64,000 nt of DNA from Parasponia andersonii (taxonomy: Eukaryota; Streptophyta; Magnoliopsida; Rosales; Cannabaceae): positions 558,237 through 622,236 of the forward strand of contig JXTB01000211.1 in assembly GCA_002914805.1 (NCBI GenBank), read 5' to 3'. Positions 37,157 to 48,740 of the stretch are shown here, piece by piece (the stretch's first letter is position 1; each line of letters begins with the position of its first letter). The notes under the pieces are model-generated. The model was not told the DNA's origin and made no database searches. It saw only the letters and a list, made by a program, of their open reading frames with translations. The position numbers and the translations under genes were made by a program.

Positions 37157-38092
37157 GTAATATTGCTGGTAAGAGTGCTGAGTTAGTTCTTGAGGAGTGA
37201 GGGAGGTACACATCCATGAATTCAAACAAGAAAAATGTTGTAGTGTTGTTCTCGAGATAGTGAAGAGAATTGTATCTGAAAAAATGAGTTGTCCTCCTGC
37301 TATAAGATGAAACTTAATGTTTATACTCTGGCTAATTGTCTTCAAATTGCGAGAGATATAATTTCTGATATCCGCAATGATAGTAGTAGGGATTCTTGCA
37401 ATTTTGTTCCTAATGATGAGAATATGGTTGCCTGTATATAGGGTTGGCAATTTTCTATACGACACGACGATGCGACTTGAAAACGACATGAAATAAACGG
37501 GTTTGAGTGACCCATTTAATTTTCGTGTCAATTTCGCATTGATATGTGTAACATGTACAATAAACGGGTAAGTTTCGGGTCAACCCGCTTAACCCGAAAA
37601 TGACCGGTGTAACCCGTTTAATTAAACGTGTCGTTTTCGTGTCGTATCAACACAATAATAATACGAGACATTTATTAATCTTTTAATATATTAAACGTGA
37701 TTTTGATTAATTCTAAGCATATTTATAGGAGTAAAATTAAATTAGGTAGTGCATAATCGTGTTAAATTAGAATAATCGTGTCAATTTTGAATAATCGTGT
37801 CATATGACACATTATTAAACGGGTTACATGTGTCGTATTGTGTTACACGTGTATTAATCGTGTCGTGTTCGAGTTTAAATTTTTGACACGTTTATTAATC
37901 GTGTTGTGTTTGGATTAGGTATTATCGAATCATATTGTAATCGTGTCGACCCAAATACGACATGATAACACGAATTGCCAGCTCTATCTGTACACTTAGC
38001 CAATTTGAGTATTAGTTCAAGTGTTGATACTTCATGTTTTGAGAAAATTCTTTCTTGTATTGCTACTTTTGTATCTAATGATATTCTCGGAT
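37157..38092 (+). mobile_element. L1-type LINE fragment, RNase H end, split by a MITE
   Basis: Either side of a 548-bp MITE, the sequence translates as LNVYTLANCLQIARDIISD, then NFVPNDENMVA, then after the MITE LANLSISSSVDTSCFEKIL and SCIATFVSNDILG before a stop. The pattern matches the C-terminal RNase H part of plant LINE ORF2 proteins (an E-N-x-V-A-x2-LA-like helix and a final I-x5-V-x-N-D-I). Its left edge is the insertion site of Tat copy 2, and it probably continues the LINE seen at 23620. Recognition is by pattern only. Confidence 0.5.
37439..37986. mobile_element. hAT-type non-autonomous element (MITE), 548 bp
   Basis: The terminal inverted repeats are TAGGGTTGGCAATT at the left and AATTGCCAGCTCTA at the right (12 of 14 complementary). 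The flanking 8-bp duplications are CCTGTATA (37431-37438) and TCTGTACA (37987-37994), 6 of 8 identical. An 8-bp duplication and TAGGG-like ends mark the hAT superfamily. The interior has no transposase and is rich in CGTGT/GACACG-like words such as AACGGGT and TCGTGTCGT, many in inverted orientation, so it may fold well. Confidence 0.88.
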
Positions 38093-38795
38093 AAAGAATT
38101 TCCATCTTTTCCCTAGAATAAAATAACATAATCACCCTTTCACAATCTTCTATAGTTAAATAACGTTTTTTTACTCTTTATTCCCATCAAACAATTATTT
38201 TCCTATCTGTTTCACTAAAAAAAGGAAAAGGGTCAAATTATTGGAGCCTTTATCATTTCTTTTTTTTTTTTTTTTGAAGAGACATTTTTATTAATTCATC
38301 AAGTCACATAACAAAATACTTCAACTTCCAAGAATTTACTTTAAAAAAAAAATAAAAATCAGAGAAGCCCTCATCTAAGATTTAGGTCTTATATAATAAA
38401 TTATTTAATGGTTCTATATGCTTTACGTAGTTCTTTTGTTAAGGGTACTACTGGTATTTAAGTGTTAAAAAGTTTAGCTTAAGTTTAAAACCGTGAGCCC
38501 TTTCACGTGGATAGTAAGACTGGAAGCCCGGGTTGAATTATCAAATTGTGGATTTGGGAAGTTGCTGTAGCCCAACCAGATATAAGTGGGCCGCACCTTT
38601 ATTGAACGGCCTCAACTTTTCAACTTTAACAAAAGTTATATCTTTTTCAATAGTACACAGAGACAATATTAAAGACAAATGAAAAAACATAAGACAGAGC
38701 CATCACTCAAGATTCATGTGAGTCAACAGATCATGCTGTTCTTTTAACAGCAAAGCCCAATACATCAAAAGCAAGGGGACCATAATTGGTATAGG
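38093..38795. other. intergenic, 3' flank of the amidotransferase gene
   Basis: It contains a poly-T run near 38258-38275 and otherwise AT-rich DNA. The stretch just below 38796 must hold the 3' UTR of the minus-strand gene, but I see no perfect AATAAA signal. Confidence 0.5.
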
Positions 38796-40872
38796 TTAAG
38801 AACCAAAGTCATTGACAAGGCTGTTTAGCTTTCTCTCCAACTCTTCTGAGCAGATTTGGCCCATCATATGGTAGAATGACATGAGGTCAGATAACTGCTC
38901 AAGTGACATTTTCCCCATCACATTTCTGGCCACTCTTTGTCTTTCCTCATCCAATTTTAATTTCTTTATGTAGGAATTTGCATTCCTCACTGTTGCACCC
39001 ATTTGTTTTAGCCTATTCTCTTGTTGTAAGCTCAAAGCTGTATTGGACTGCAAATAATATAGAAATCAAACGAAATTAAATATGAGCACTGTCATATACC
39101 ACGTGGTGATGTTCTATAAAATATTACATAATTTAACATTACTAACTAATAAATTGAAAAAAGTCAAATTAATTTTGGGTTAAATAATGTTATTGAGAAA
39201 TATTAGTACATATGCTAATAAAAGCATTAGATCTAACTTTACATACGAGCCTTTTATTAGTGTATACAGTGCTTACTTTTATTAGTGTATTTATAGTGTT
39301 TATAGCAGTGCTTGTACAATATTTATTCAAAAAAAAAAAAAGTGCGTGATTGTAGGATCATTGACTACCTAGTAATTTTTCGTAGGAAAACATTTGTCAA
39401 ATTGAAAAAAAAAAAGACGAAAAAAACAGAAAACAATAATAAACAATCTGATATATGTATAAGGGTATATATATAGACCTCAAGGAATTCAGCTCCGGCT
39501 TCAAGTTCAGATTCTTTGATTGGATCCATCTCATGGCCTGTGGTATAAAGGTTTCTAGCAAGTGAGAAACTTCTCACAATAACTTTTCTCTTCTTCTCCA
39601 TCTCTTGATCGAGCTTTAAAGGTTTGGCAACTGTTGTAGAGCTATTCAGCTTCTTTTGATAAGCAATCACCGCCTTAACAAATTCCTGTTCAAATATACT
39701 AATTAATTAGCATTTATAAAATTTCATATAAATATCTTCTTCATTACTGGCATAATTAAATTTCCACTGAAAATTATAAATAGTTAAAAAGAACTAACAT
39801 ACCCGATAAGCAGATGGGCAACCCGGATAATCAAATTCCTCAGAATCTGGCCTCCTCATTCTTTCTGGATGAAATTGTAGTCCCATGATAAATTTCCCTT
39901 CTTCAGGATTATAGGCATCTGGATCATAAAACCCTTCGATCAAACCATCTGGGGCATAGGCCATTGGCACAAATCTTTGAGCCAATTTCTTAACCCCTTG
40001 GTGATGATAACTATTAACCAAAATCTCCATTTTCCCTTCTTCCAAGGAATCCTTGAACCAATCATTTAATGGTGTATTTTCCACCACTTTGACAACATGT
40101 CTATGGCCATCATAGTTATCATAATCAATGTGCATAACTTTTTCACCTTCTTTCACTTTCTTAGAGAGCTCTTTCTCTATGTCTTGATAAAGGGTTCCTC
40201 CACAAGCAACATTTAGGACTTGGGAACCCCTACAAATTCCCAAATAAGGTATGTTCCTTTCGAGGCAAAGCTTCGCAAGGCTCAGCTCGATCGAGTCCTT
40301 TTCGCGGTCAATGGCGGTGTCGCTGGCATGGAGCCTTTTAATTTCTTCGAGTTCTTGCAGTGAAAGGCCCGAAGCTTGATCCACTTCTCCTTCGTAAAGA
40401 GACGGATCAATGTCTTCGCCTTCGCAGAGAAGGACGCCATGGATGGGCTCGAAACTGCTCAACAACGTGTGGACCCCCGAAACTCGGGGGACTATCACTG
40501 GCACGGCGCCATAGCTGACTATAAGATCAAGATGATATTCACCTGAAGATCATCGTAACGTAGCACATAATTTAAATACACTATAGAAGAGAAAAACATA
40601 AAGAAATAAATGATACAATAATGTTTTTTTTTTTTTTTTTTAAATTCCATTTTATTGAATAACAATAAATTACAAAATAAATATTCATAATAATGAGGAA
40701 AAATAATATTTATACACAATAACTTGAAATTAAGTAAAATAAGATTTTAAAAAAAAATTTCGTCAAACAAGTTAAGAAACGTACCGACGAAATCTACGAA
40801 TTTATTTTTGCGAACGCTACGCCTGGAGACAATCAGGACGCGAGGGAGGATGACAGAGAGATCGGAAGCCAT
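38796..40872 (-). CDS. GAT1_2.1: class I glutamine amidotransferase-like protein, GAT1_2.1 type
   Basis: A four-exon gene: 40785-40872, 39803-40542, 39479-39685 and 38796-39047. All introns are GT-AG (GTACG/TTCAG, GTATGT/AACAG, GTCTAT/TGCAG). The product is 428 residues. The peptidase C26/GATase1 fold covers residues 9-270, with nucleophile Cys133 in YLGICRGSQ and His254/Glu256 in GLQFHPER, so the triad is intact. A basic, helical extension follows (residues 277-428), ending [10 protein letters not shown]. It closely resembles Arabidopsis GAT1_2.1 (At1g15040), reported to be nitrogen-responsive and linked to glutamine metabolism and shoot branching. Glutamine hydrolysis here is inferred from that. 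I chose the ATG in GCCATGG at 40872. An in-frame ATG at 40923 lies only 17 bp from the TATA box and so probably upstream of the transcription start. The gene looks functional. Confidence 0.93.
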
Positions 40873-40939
40873 GGCTGTGATGTTTGTTTCAAGCTGTATG
40901 AGTTCTCGTATGGTTGTTTCCATTGCGTTGCGCTCTCTC

Positions 40940-40947
40940 TATTTATA
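40940..40947 (-). promoter_or_regulatory. TATA box of the amidotransferase gene
   Basis: On the minus strand the sequence reads TATAAATA, followed by a GA-rich leader (GAGAGAGCGCAACGC). A start site about 30 bp downstream would fall near 40910, between the two candidate start codons, which favours the ATG at 40872. Confidence 0.7.
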
Positions 40948-42337
40948 ATTCCTAGGTATAGAGAGAAGAATAAAGAAGTTGGGGAGAGACAAGTAAGTAG
41001 GGCCGGTCTTGTATAGTGATTAAAATATGTTATCTATTTAAAGAACCATAGGGGTAAGATCTAACCAAGAAGGGCGTGTACGTGTATATACTATACAGCC
41101 TCCAGGCGCCGCGTATATATTATGAATATTAGCAGGTCAGTGATTAGTTGAAAGCGGTCTACAAATATATGATTTAATAATTTTAATATTTCTTAATTAT
41201 CTCTAAGCACGTACTACAGTAATTTCGGACTCTATAATTTCCAAAAACAATGGTGGAGGGGATTAAGGAAAATATTTTATTTCATTAGTATAAAAAATAA
41301 TGTCATTCATGGAAATCATATTATGGCACAATCTTTTTGACGAAATTAATTAACTAATGCATGAGGAGAACCCGGCTGGGAAAATGTAGACACTTGGCCA
41401 GTTGTTTTCGTGGACAGGTTCATCTTGGACGGGTCAAAGCTGAGCTGGGGTTTACGTAGGTTTAGGGGATTGGGTTTGCATCGCATGTGCTGACGTGGAA
41501 GTTGGAGCCCCCGCGGCATTATTTGGACTTTTCCAGCTATAGCTAGAGTTTTTTAGTTAGAGCAAACCGATAGTATAAATTATAGTTTCACATACCTTTT
41601 TAAAAAAATAAATAATTTTATTTTAAGCCACAAAAAAAACAAAACAATTAACTAGCAATCAAAACAATTACTCTAGAAAAAACAAAACAAAATAAAACAA
41701 TTAATTAGCAATCAAAACCCTAAGGGTCAAGCCACAAAAAAAAAAACAAAAAAAGAATAAAACTGTAAAAAGAAAGAGAATCAGACATTTAAGAAAAGTA
41801 TTTATGCTGACCTCAAAAATAAAAAGTATTTATGCTATACTAGGATTCTAATAAGCATCAATTTGGTATAGGAATTGGATCAATTAATTTCTAAAATAAA
41901 ATGATTTTGTACTACACAAATACTATTAGGGATATGTACATTATCCTCCGCTCTTTTTTCACGTATGTATGTATGTATATATACATATAGCTAACCTTAT
42001 GGTCGTGCTAACTATTAAAAAAAAAAAAAAATTAGGTTGCTCACTTTTACAAGATCCTTCCGTGGGTGATTTCAGATGGCGTGAAAATAAAGAATTATGC
42101 TATAGAACTAGGATTTTGCAAGTGATTCCAAACCCCAAAGGAGAATTAATATGATCACTCAATTAATATAAATTTTACACGAAATTTCAAATTCCTAAGC
42201 TAGGCGTTTTGTTTCGACGGATGGTTTGGAATATATGAATTGGAATAAGAATGCAATACTGGATTTGAATAAGAATGGAATGATCAACTGAATTAAATTT
42301 TTAAGTTTAGTTTACCATTTTTTTTTTCGGAGGGAAG
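40948..42337. other. promoter-side intergenic DNA of the amidotransferase gene
   Basis: No gene is supported. It includes TGACGTGG, an A-rich stretch at 41625-41760 with AAAACAATTAAYTAGCAATC occurring twice, and AT-rich DNA. A 61-codon frame at 41969 is not gene-like. Confidence 0.5.
41491..41498 (+). promoter_or_regulatory. bZIP-type ACGT element candidate
   Basis: TGACGTGG, a hybrid C-box/G-box word bound by plant bZIP factors, lies about 620 bp upstream of the chosen amidotransferase start. A single 8-bp match is weak evidence. Confidence 0.25.
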
Positions 42338-42465
42338 GTTTAGTTTAACATTTGAAAGTAATGTATGAGTCATAGTCAGTATGTTTGATTAGTAATTGGA
42401 AGTTTAGTTTAACATTTGAAAGTAATGTATGAATCATAGCCGGTATGTTTGATTAGCAATTGGAA
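42338..42465. repeat. tandem duplication, 64-bp unit, 2 copies
   Basis: GTTTAGTTTAACATTTGAAA begins at 42338 and 42402. The copies differ at only a few positions (TAGTCAG/TAGCCGG, GTAATTGG/GCAATTGG). Confidence 0.93.
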
Positions 42466-42762
42466 TAGAATGAAATAATAATTATATATGTGAAAATAAT
42501 ATTCTTAATTTTGACCATTTAATTATGTTGCTTCTAGTAGTAGTGAAAATCTTTTTTTTTAAAAAAAAAAAAAAGAAAATCCAATTGTCTCCATTAGGGC
42601 TAGAACTTTACATATGCCGATTAGATAGGATTATTGTATCAGCTTGGATTAGAAAAAGTTGGATCGGGATAAGTTTAATATTATCTTGTGTTTGATGTAT
42701 TGTTGAATAGAATTAAAATTACCTTTTATAAGTAGGATTATTCATCCTACACTGGATCAGTT

Positions 42763-42914
42763 TTTTTTTTAAGTGGGGCTTAACTAATGACCACTATTTA
42801 CTATAAATTTAAAGAAAAATAGCACACACACTCTACCAAGATTTGAACTCCTAATCTTCTAAATTCACACACATATCTCTCAAGTTTTGACCAACTGAAC
42901 TAGCCCCAATCAGC
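42763..42914 (-). mobile_element. tRNA-derived SINE
   Basis: On the minus strand it begins near GGGGCTAGTTCAGTTGGTCA (A box) and continues to GGAGTTCAAATCTTGG (B box), both tRNA-like. Then comes a body ending GTTAAGCCCCACTT and an A tail of about ten bases. Flanking duplications CACTGGATCAGTT (42750-42762) and CACTGAATCAGTT (42915-42927) match at 12 of 13 positions, confirming target-primed insertion. The tail is shared with the plus-strand SINE at 51862-52050. No intact tRNA gene is implied. Confidence 0.9.
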
Positions 42915-43003
42915 CACTGAATCAGTTATCCCATGTAAATGTGACTAATTTTGGAGTCTATTTATCACAATTCCATGTTCCCCTCAAATATGAGACTAGC
43001 GTA

Positions 43004-43103
43004 AATAATATTATCTAATTCTAGTAACATGTTCCAAACGAGTTCAATATTCTAATAATATTATCTAATTCTAGTAACATGTTCCAAACGAGTTCAATAT
43101 TCA
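43004..43103. repeat. perfect tandem duplication, 50-bp unit, 2 copies
   Basis: AATAATATTATCTAATTCTA begins at 43004 and 43054. By eye the two 50-bp copies differ only at the last base, so the event is recent or an assembly artefact. Confidence 0.95.
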
Positions 43104-44377
43104 CGGCAGAGAAGAGGGGACATGACCCCACTTAACTTTTTATAATTTATTTATTGCATATGTAAAATAACAAAAATGCTACTTTGCTCCCACTAATTAT
43201 TTTTTTTCTTTGCAACAACATCTCTATATAAGATATTAATTGACAATTTTTATCCAATTAAGGATTCACTTAAATTTAATTTGAATCTATTTTTTATTTA
43301 ATTCCAAATTCAAAATTGATACATGAAACTCGAAAATACTTTTATTCTCCCATAAGACTTTTCAAAATCTCACTACTTTAAAGCCTCCAAACTTCCATAA
43401 AAATAGGACAGTAAAGATAAACTTAAATTAAATAAGTACTTAATGTACATACTTAAATTAAATAAGTACTTATTGTATATACCTTTTGTTTAGTTTCCAA
43501 AATTAAAATCATAAATAATTCTTATTTTTGCATTTTCATTGTGGAAAGTTGTTAAATGAAAATTTTTTTCATTTCATTTTCACATTTGCTATTACTGTCC
43601 ATTTTTTTTTAGTGGAAACTTTTTGAGATAAATATTTTGATTTGAAACCTTCTTTTACTTATAGTAAATAATAATTAACTCATCTAATATTTAGCGATAT
43701 ATCTGTCTTTTTTTACCGATAACTCCTCAAGGAGATATCAGTAATCGAAACAAAAAGTTTCAAATTATAATGTATGCATAAGGATTACAATTTCAAACTC
43801 CTCAAAGAAAGGAGACAAAAAATAGATCACAAACACAATAAAGAATAAATATATGAATTACCATGATTTTTCAAGAGAAAAAGATAACAAGGATCGCCAA
43901 CAATCTATTATCTTCGACACTTGCTCCTGGCTGCATTTTTGATAGGGTAGACTATATGAGGTCTACACCAATTGAGATGCATACTCATGAAAAAGAAAAA
44001 AAATTTGGTTACTAAACATATCTAAATAAGAGAAAAAAAAATCTTAAATTTAAGGTCTAGATCGAACTAAAATCTACACAAAATGTGGTACTATAAGTTA
44101 AAGCTAAATATGAAATTATTTAGACTAAAAAATAAAAAAGAAATAAGGAAAAGAAAGAAGAAGATAGTGAGGAGAGGAGGTCAGAAAAGGAGAAGGAAAG
44201 AATCCCTCATCGGCCTCCAAGTTGGGCAGTGTTAGCTTTTTTGTTAGGAGGAGCACAAGTAGAGAGAGAGAGAAAGAAAATGGCTAGGTTTTTTGGTAGG
44301 GTGAACAGTTTTTGTATTCAATTTTCTCACATTTTTATTAATATTATATGGAAATTAGTTCAATATTTTTTGGATTT
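43104..44377. other. AT-rich intergenic DNA
   Basis: No coding region, RNA or repeat family is recognised apart from short A-rich and T-rich runs. A GA-rich stretch lies near 44125-44200. Confidence 0.5.
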
Positions 44378-44409
44378 TAATAATATTAATAATAATAATA
44401 ATAATAATA

Positions 44410-44444
<35 letters not shown>
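44378..44444. repeat. (AAT)n-(ATT)n compound microsatellite
   Basis: A run of AAT triplets is followed directly by a run of ATT triplets, so the tract is nearly self-complementary and could form a hairpin. A short frame across it (many Asn, then many Leu) is an artefact of the repeat. Confidence 0.95.
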
Positions 44445-44445
<1 letters not shown>

Positions 44446-44639
44446 TTGTTTATTTATTTATTTGGTGTTTTAATGTGCATTAGATCATTTTAGGTATATA
44501 CTATCACAATCTTTTTTTCAAATTTTTTTTCATGAAAAATTATTTCTTAAATAGTTAGAATTAAAGTATAGATAAGTGAATAATGAAAATTTCATAATTT
44601 TAACTCTATTTATATATTTAACTTAAATTAGTATCACGA

Positions 44640-46398
44640 TCTTTCTCTGGCTTTAGCTTAAATTTTTCTCTGGTGTCTATTACATTTTTCAAATAACCTA
44701 TACATCCTTTCTCAAGTAACTTTCTTATTTTTATCGATGAAATAATTGATACCATTTTTTATAGAAGACCCGAAGAAAGTAAATTTCTCTTCACCATGTG
44801 GCTGAAATATTACCTTCTTACCATTACAATCAAAACTAGTATGATATTTAAATAGTCAATCCATATGAATTACCTCAAAACCTTACATATTTAACATTAT
44901 TAAATCTACCCATAACTCTCTACCATCTATCTATATTAGACACGCTCTCAAATCTTGACTAGAATATAGCAACTCCCTATATGAAATAGTTACACAATAT
45001 CTTAAATTCAAATATTCAAGCGATCTACCCAATTTTTTCACATATATTAGTAATGCAAATGAATGTGTAACTCTTAAATCTATTAATGTATTTGTGAGGA
45101 TATCAAAGATATTGATCTCACCTACTATAACTGATAGATCAACATCAGCATTTATTGCGGTTATGATAAATACACGAGCTGGAACTTTGCTTTGTTCACT
45201 AGAAGAGGAGGGACAATCATGAGAAAAATGCCTTATCTTACCACATATATAACATGTTCCACTACCCAAAAGACATTCACCTTTACGAGGCTTTCTCTAT
45301 TTTCGACAAGTAACTTTCTGATTCAAAGTAGATTGTATTTGTTGACATGTTGCTGGGCATTTTAAAGGATCTTGTTTTTTTTTTTTTTGACATAGTGGAA
45401 ATTTCTTTTTGCCTCTATTAAACCTTAGTTGAGTATCTTTTTCAAAATTTGTATTTCGCCTTAACATGTTTATGTTTTTTCTAATTTCTAGTACTTTTAT
45501 CACCTTCAGTTCGATTTCTTCAATTTCAAGGGCTTTCTCTGCAATTTCTATGTAAGGTACACATTTTCTAGTAGACATTTTAATACCCTTATATATTTCT
45601 GCTTTGAGCTCCGATAAAAACTTATGTACTTTCAACTCGTTGGTACTCATTATATGAGAAGCAAAGTGGGATAGCTCATCAAATTTCTTTATGTAGTCAC
45701 ACAGACATGCCATCCTGCTTCAAATTAGTAAACTCAGTCTTCTTCATCAATCGATGAGCTGTCTAAAGTACTTCTTGTAAAAAATTTCCTTAAATCTCTT
45801 CCACGTCAATCTATTAACATCAATGATTGACTTTATGAAATTCTACCAATTTTCTGGCATCCATTTGGAACATATAAGTAGCACAACAAACTTTCTCCTC
45901 TTGAGGGATTATTATATAATCAAAGATATCCTCCAAACTTCAAATCCACTCCTCAGCTAATAATGGATCTATTTCACCTTTAAAAGCTTGAGGTTTATTC
46001 TTCCTAAACCTTTCAGGAGCTGGTTCATAGTTTTCTTTTCTATCTATAATTTGTGCTGGTGATTGCTCCTCTCTCCTTTGATCTAATTCTATAAGCCTCT
46101 CTATTCTCTCTACTAACTTAGCTTATCGATGTATAGTAATATCTTTGTTATTTTCTTGATTAGCCATTGGTTGGCTAGTTTGACCTTTAACCCTTGGCAT
46201 GATTTTCTATACACTGGCCCTTTACTTACAAATAAATATAATAACCAATAATAATGTATGAGTCAAACTAATATAATAGAAATAAAATGCATGTATGAAC
46301 ATAAATATACTTACTAATTGACTGAGTTTCCTATCGCATGATCATATATATATGAACAATCTTCAGAAAAGACTAAGCCTCCATTCTGGTACTATAAC
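44640..46398 (-). mobile_element. Ty3/gypsy chromovirus relic, gag and protease
   Basis: On the minus strand it begins near 46203 (MPRVKGQTSQPMANQENN). Then come gag sequence (FRKNKPQAFKGEIDPLLAEE near 46000; ELSHFASHIMSTNELKVHKF at about 45600-45690), a CCHC knuckle (CYICGKIRHFSHDC near 45235) and protease-like sequence ending near IHMDWLFKYH (about 44830). Gag order and wording fit a Tekay/Del-like chromovirus. Reverse transcriptase and integrase are absent. A tRNA-Met-like primer-binding stretch (CTGGTACTATAAC on the plus strand, 46386-46398) abuts the probable LTR. Broken, with several interruptions; old. Confidence 0.75.
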
Positions 46399-48740
46399 TG
46401 TAACATCTCCCTAGTTAAACTGTATTATTATATAGGTCAAATTAGGAAGTAATATTCTTTCTTAAGTCATAATTTTAGTTCTTTTCCAAAAATATGGGTA
46501 AATTAAAACATTTTAAACTCTAAAACAAAAGAAACTATATGACATTACTTTTTAAAAGTGTCTTTATAAAATATATAACCAAAACACCCTTATTAGTTTA
46601 TCTTACCATCAGCAGTAATATTTACAGCACATCAAAATATCAAAATTCAAAAACATTGCCCACAAATCAAGTTGGTCTATATTTGTATAATCATAGTGAC
46701 AAGAAAGCGTGTTAGTCAACTAACAACTCTATACATCATATATCTCCTCACATGCATTACAGGAACTAAATAAGCTAATACTTAGTAAGCAAAGATCATG
46801 CATACTCGTGAACATATTTCATGGATAAACTTTATTCAAATTTTCATTGTACTCTTTCTTTCATAACTTTTCATTTTGATGAACTTTTCTTAGAAAATAT
46901 TGTTTATAGGGCCCTTAAGTAACTATAAAGTTTCAGTAATCGGTAGGCTGTGCCTGCTTATGCGAATTATACCTACTCGATACAGACTAACTAGGTAATG
47001 TACCTTACATATCTCATAGTACAATGTTTAGTCCTGAAAGTTGATAAGTTGTGCCTACCTATATGGATGGATGCCTATGCAAACTATATCTATCCAATAT
47101 AGATAGACTAAATAATGTATTTAAAATATATTTCGTAAAATCGGTACAATAATACTACTTTAAATCTAATGTATGGAAAACTTCATTTCTTTAAAAATCA
47201 TGATTAAATGATTATGTCATACTTATGTCTTTCATGAACATACATCATTTATGTCTTTCATGAACTTACATCAATTATAGGAATAATACATATTACTATA
47301 ATATGCATAAACATGTAGCAAAATATCTTGTATTTACTGTTATTCTTGTGATGTAGTTAAAATAAATCTTTACTTACTGTATGTCTAATAGGAAAAATAG
47401 TAAAAAGAGTTAGTATCTTTTGTGGTAAAGTGTGCAGAAAATTTGATATGAATTTTATTACTGAAATAATCATTACAAAGTAAAATGCTTAAAGAAAAAT
47501 GACCACAAGATTGAAATCACAACTTTCACCACAAAAAAATCCAAAAGTATACAAGTCATTTGACATATGTTATTGCCAGTAACTAGCATTAAAAACTTAT
47601 CAAAATCATTGAAACAAGAATGCTAGTTCTTTAGTACAAATTTGATCCAGAATGGCACATTATTTCATAAAAGCTAGTCTATTTGCTCATAAATGGTACT
47701 ATTTGATCTAAAAATATTTAGATAGTACCTCTCATATTTTTAGGACATTCTCATATATTTTAAATTATGATTTAAGACCTGTAATAAAAATGGATAAGTT
47801 AATTCCCACCTATACTCATTAAAGAGGATCATTTAAAGCAACCTAAGTGTAGTTAAATTCTTTTCAATTTGGACAAAGTTTAAAACTACTTTTACACTTG
47901 TATATCATCACAACTTACCACTAAATGAGTGTAATATATAATAGGATCAATAAGATATATTAGGAAATCTGATTACAAATATAAGAAACTTATTCTACTA
48001 CACATAAAAATACTTAAATCCATAAATAGTAAACTTAGGACTTTAGGTGTAATTTTAATTCACCACTCAAATTATATGTCTATAGCAACATATTAAGTTT
48101 CTAAGATATTTATTACTCATATAAGGGTCATGGTTTAAGAGCTAAAATAAACGAAATTAACTACAAATTCAAAATTTTACATAGAGTTTACGTTAACTAG
48201 TTTAGGCTCTTGCTGAAATTATTGCTTCCTGCATCCACTCAACAAATTTCTAAGGCTTAGAAATAAATTATAAGACTTAAGAGGACCTGAGGAGAATCTT
48301 ATTTAAGTTATAGTACGTAGAAACTTTTAATTATAAAATAACATTGAAGAAGTAGAACTAGTAGACTTATATTGACCAGTTGACTCATATTGACTAGTTT
48401 TGACCTATTTTGTTTTTAGAGTTTTGACATAAGTTTTCTGACATAGAAACTCTTGGATATGGCTGAAAGAAGTTGAGAGAGATGATAAACTCTATTTTTA
48501 TAGAGTTATTTATACTTTTTATTTACTAAAAATTTGTATTCTTGAGTAATTATAGTTTAGATTTTAAATTATTTTATTTAGATTTAGTTTTCATTTAATT
48601 TTACTTTGTTTTAGTTATTTTATTTAAGTATTTAATTTAATTAGGATAATTTAAATTGATTTAGGTTTAATTTAATTTTGAATTTGTTTTATTTAAGTTT
48701 TGATTTAAAATTCATCTACTTTTGTTTAAATTAAAAGACA
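46399..48740 (-). repeat. probable LTR of the chromovirus relic, right end uncertain
   Basis: It begins TGTAACATCTCCC directly after the primer-binding stretch, as expected for the 5' LTR of a minus-strand element. It contains no coding region. The sequence around 48430-48520 resembles LTR leader sequence of this group. I could not fix the far end, and 48740 is an estimate. Confidence 0.4.

Noticed and set aside
44229-44483. Frame coding poly-Asn then poly-Leu
   Set aside because: Created by the AAT/ATT microsatellite.
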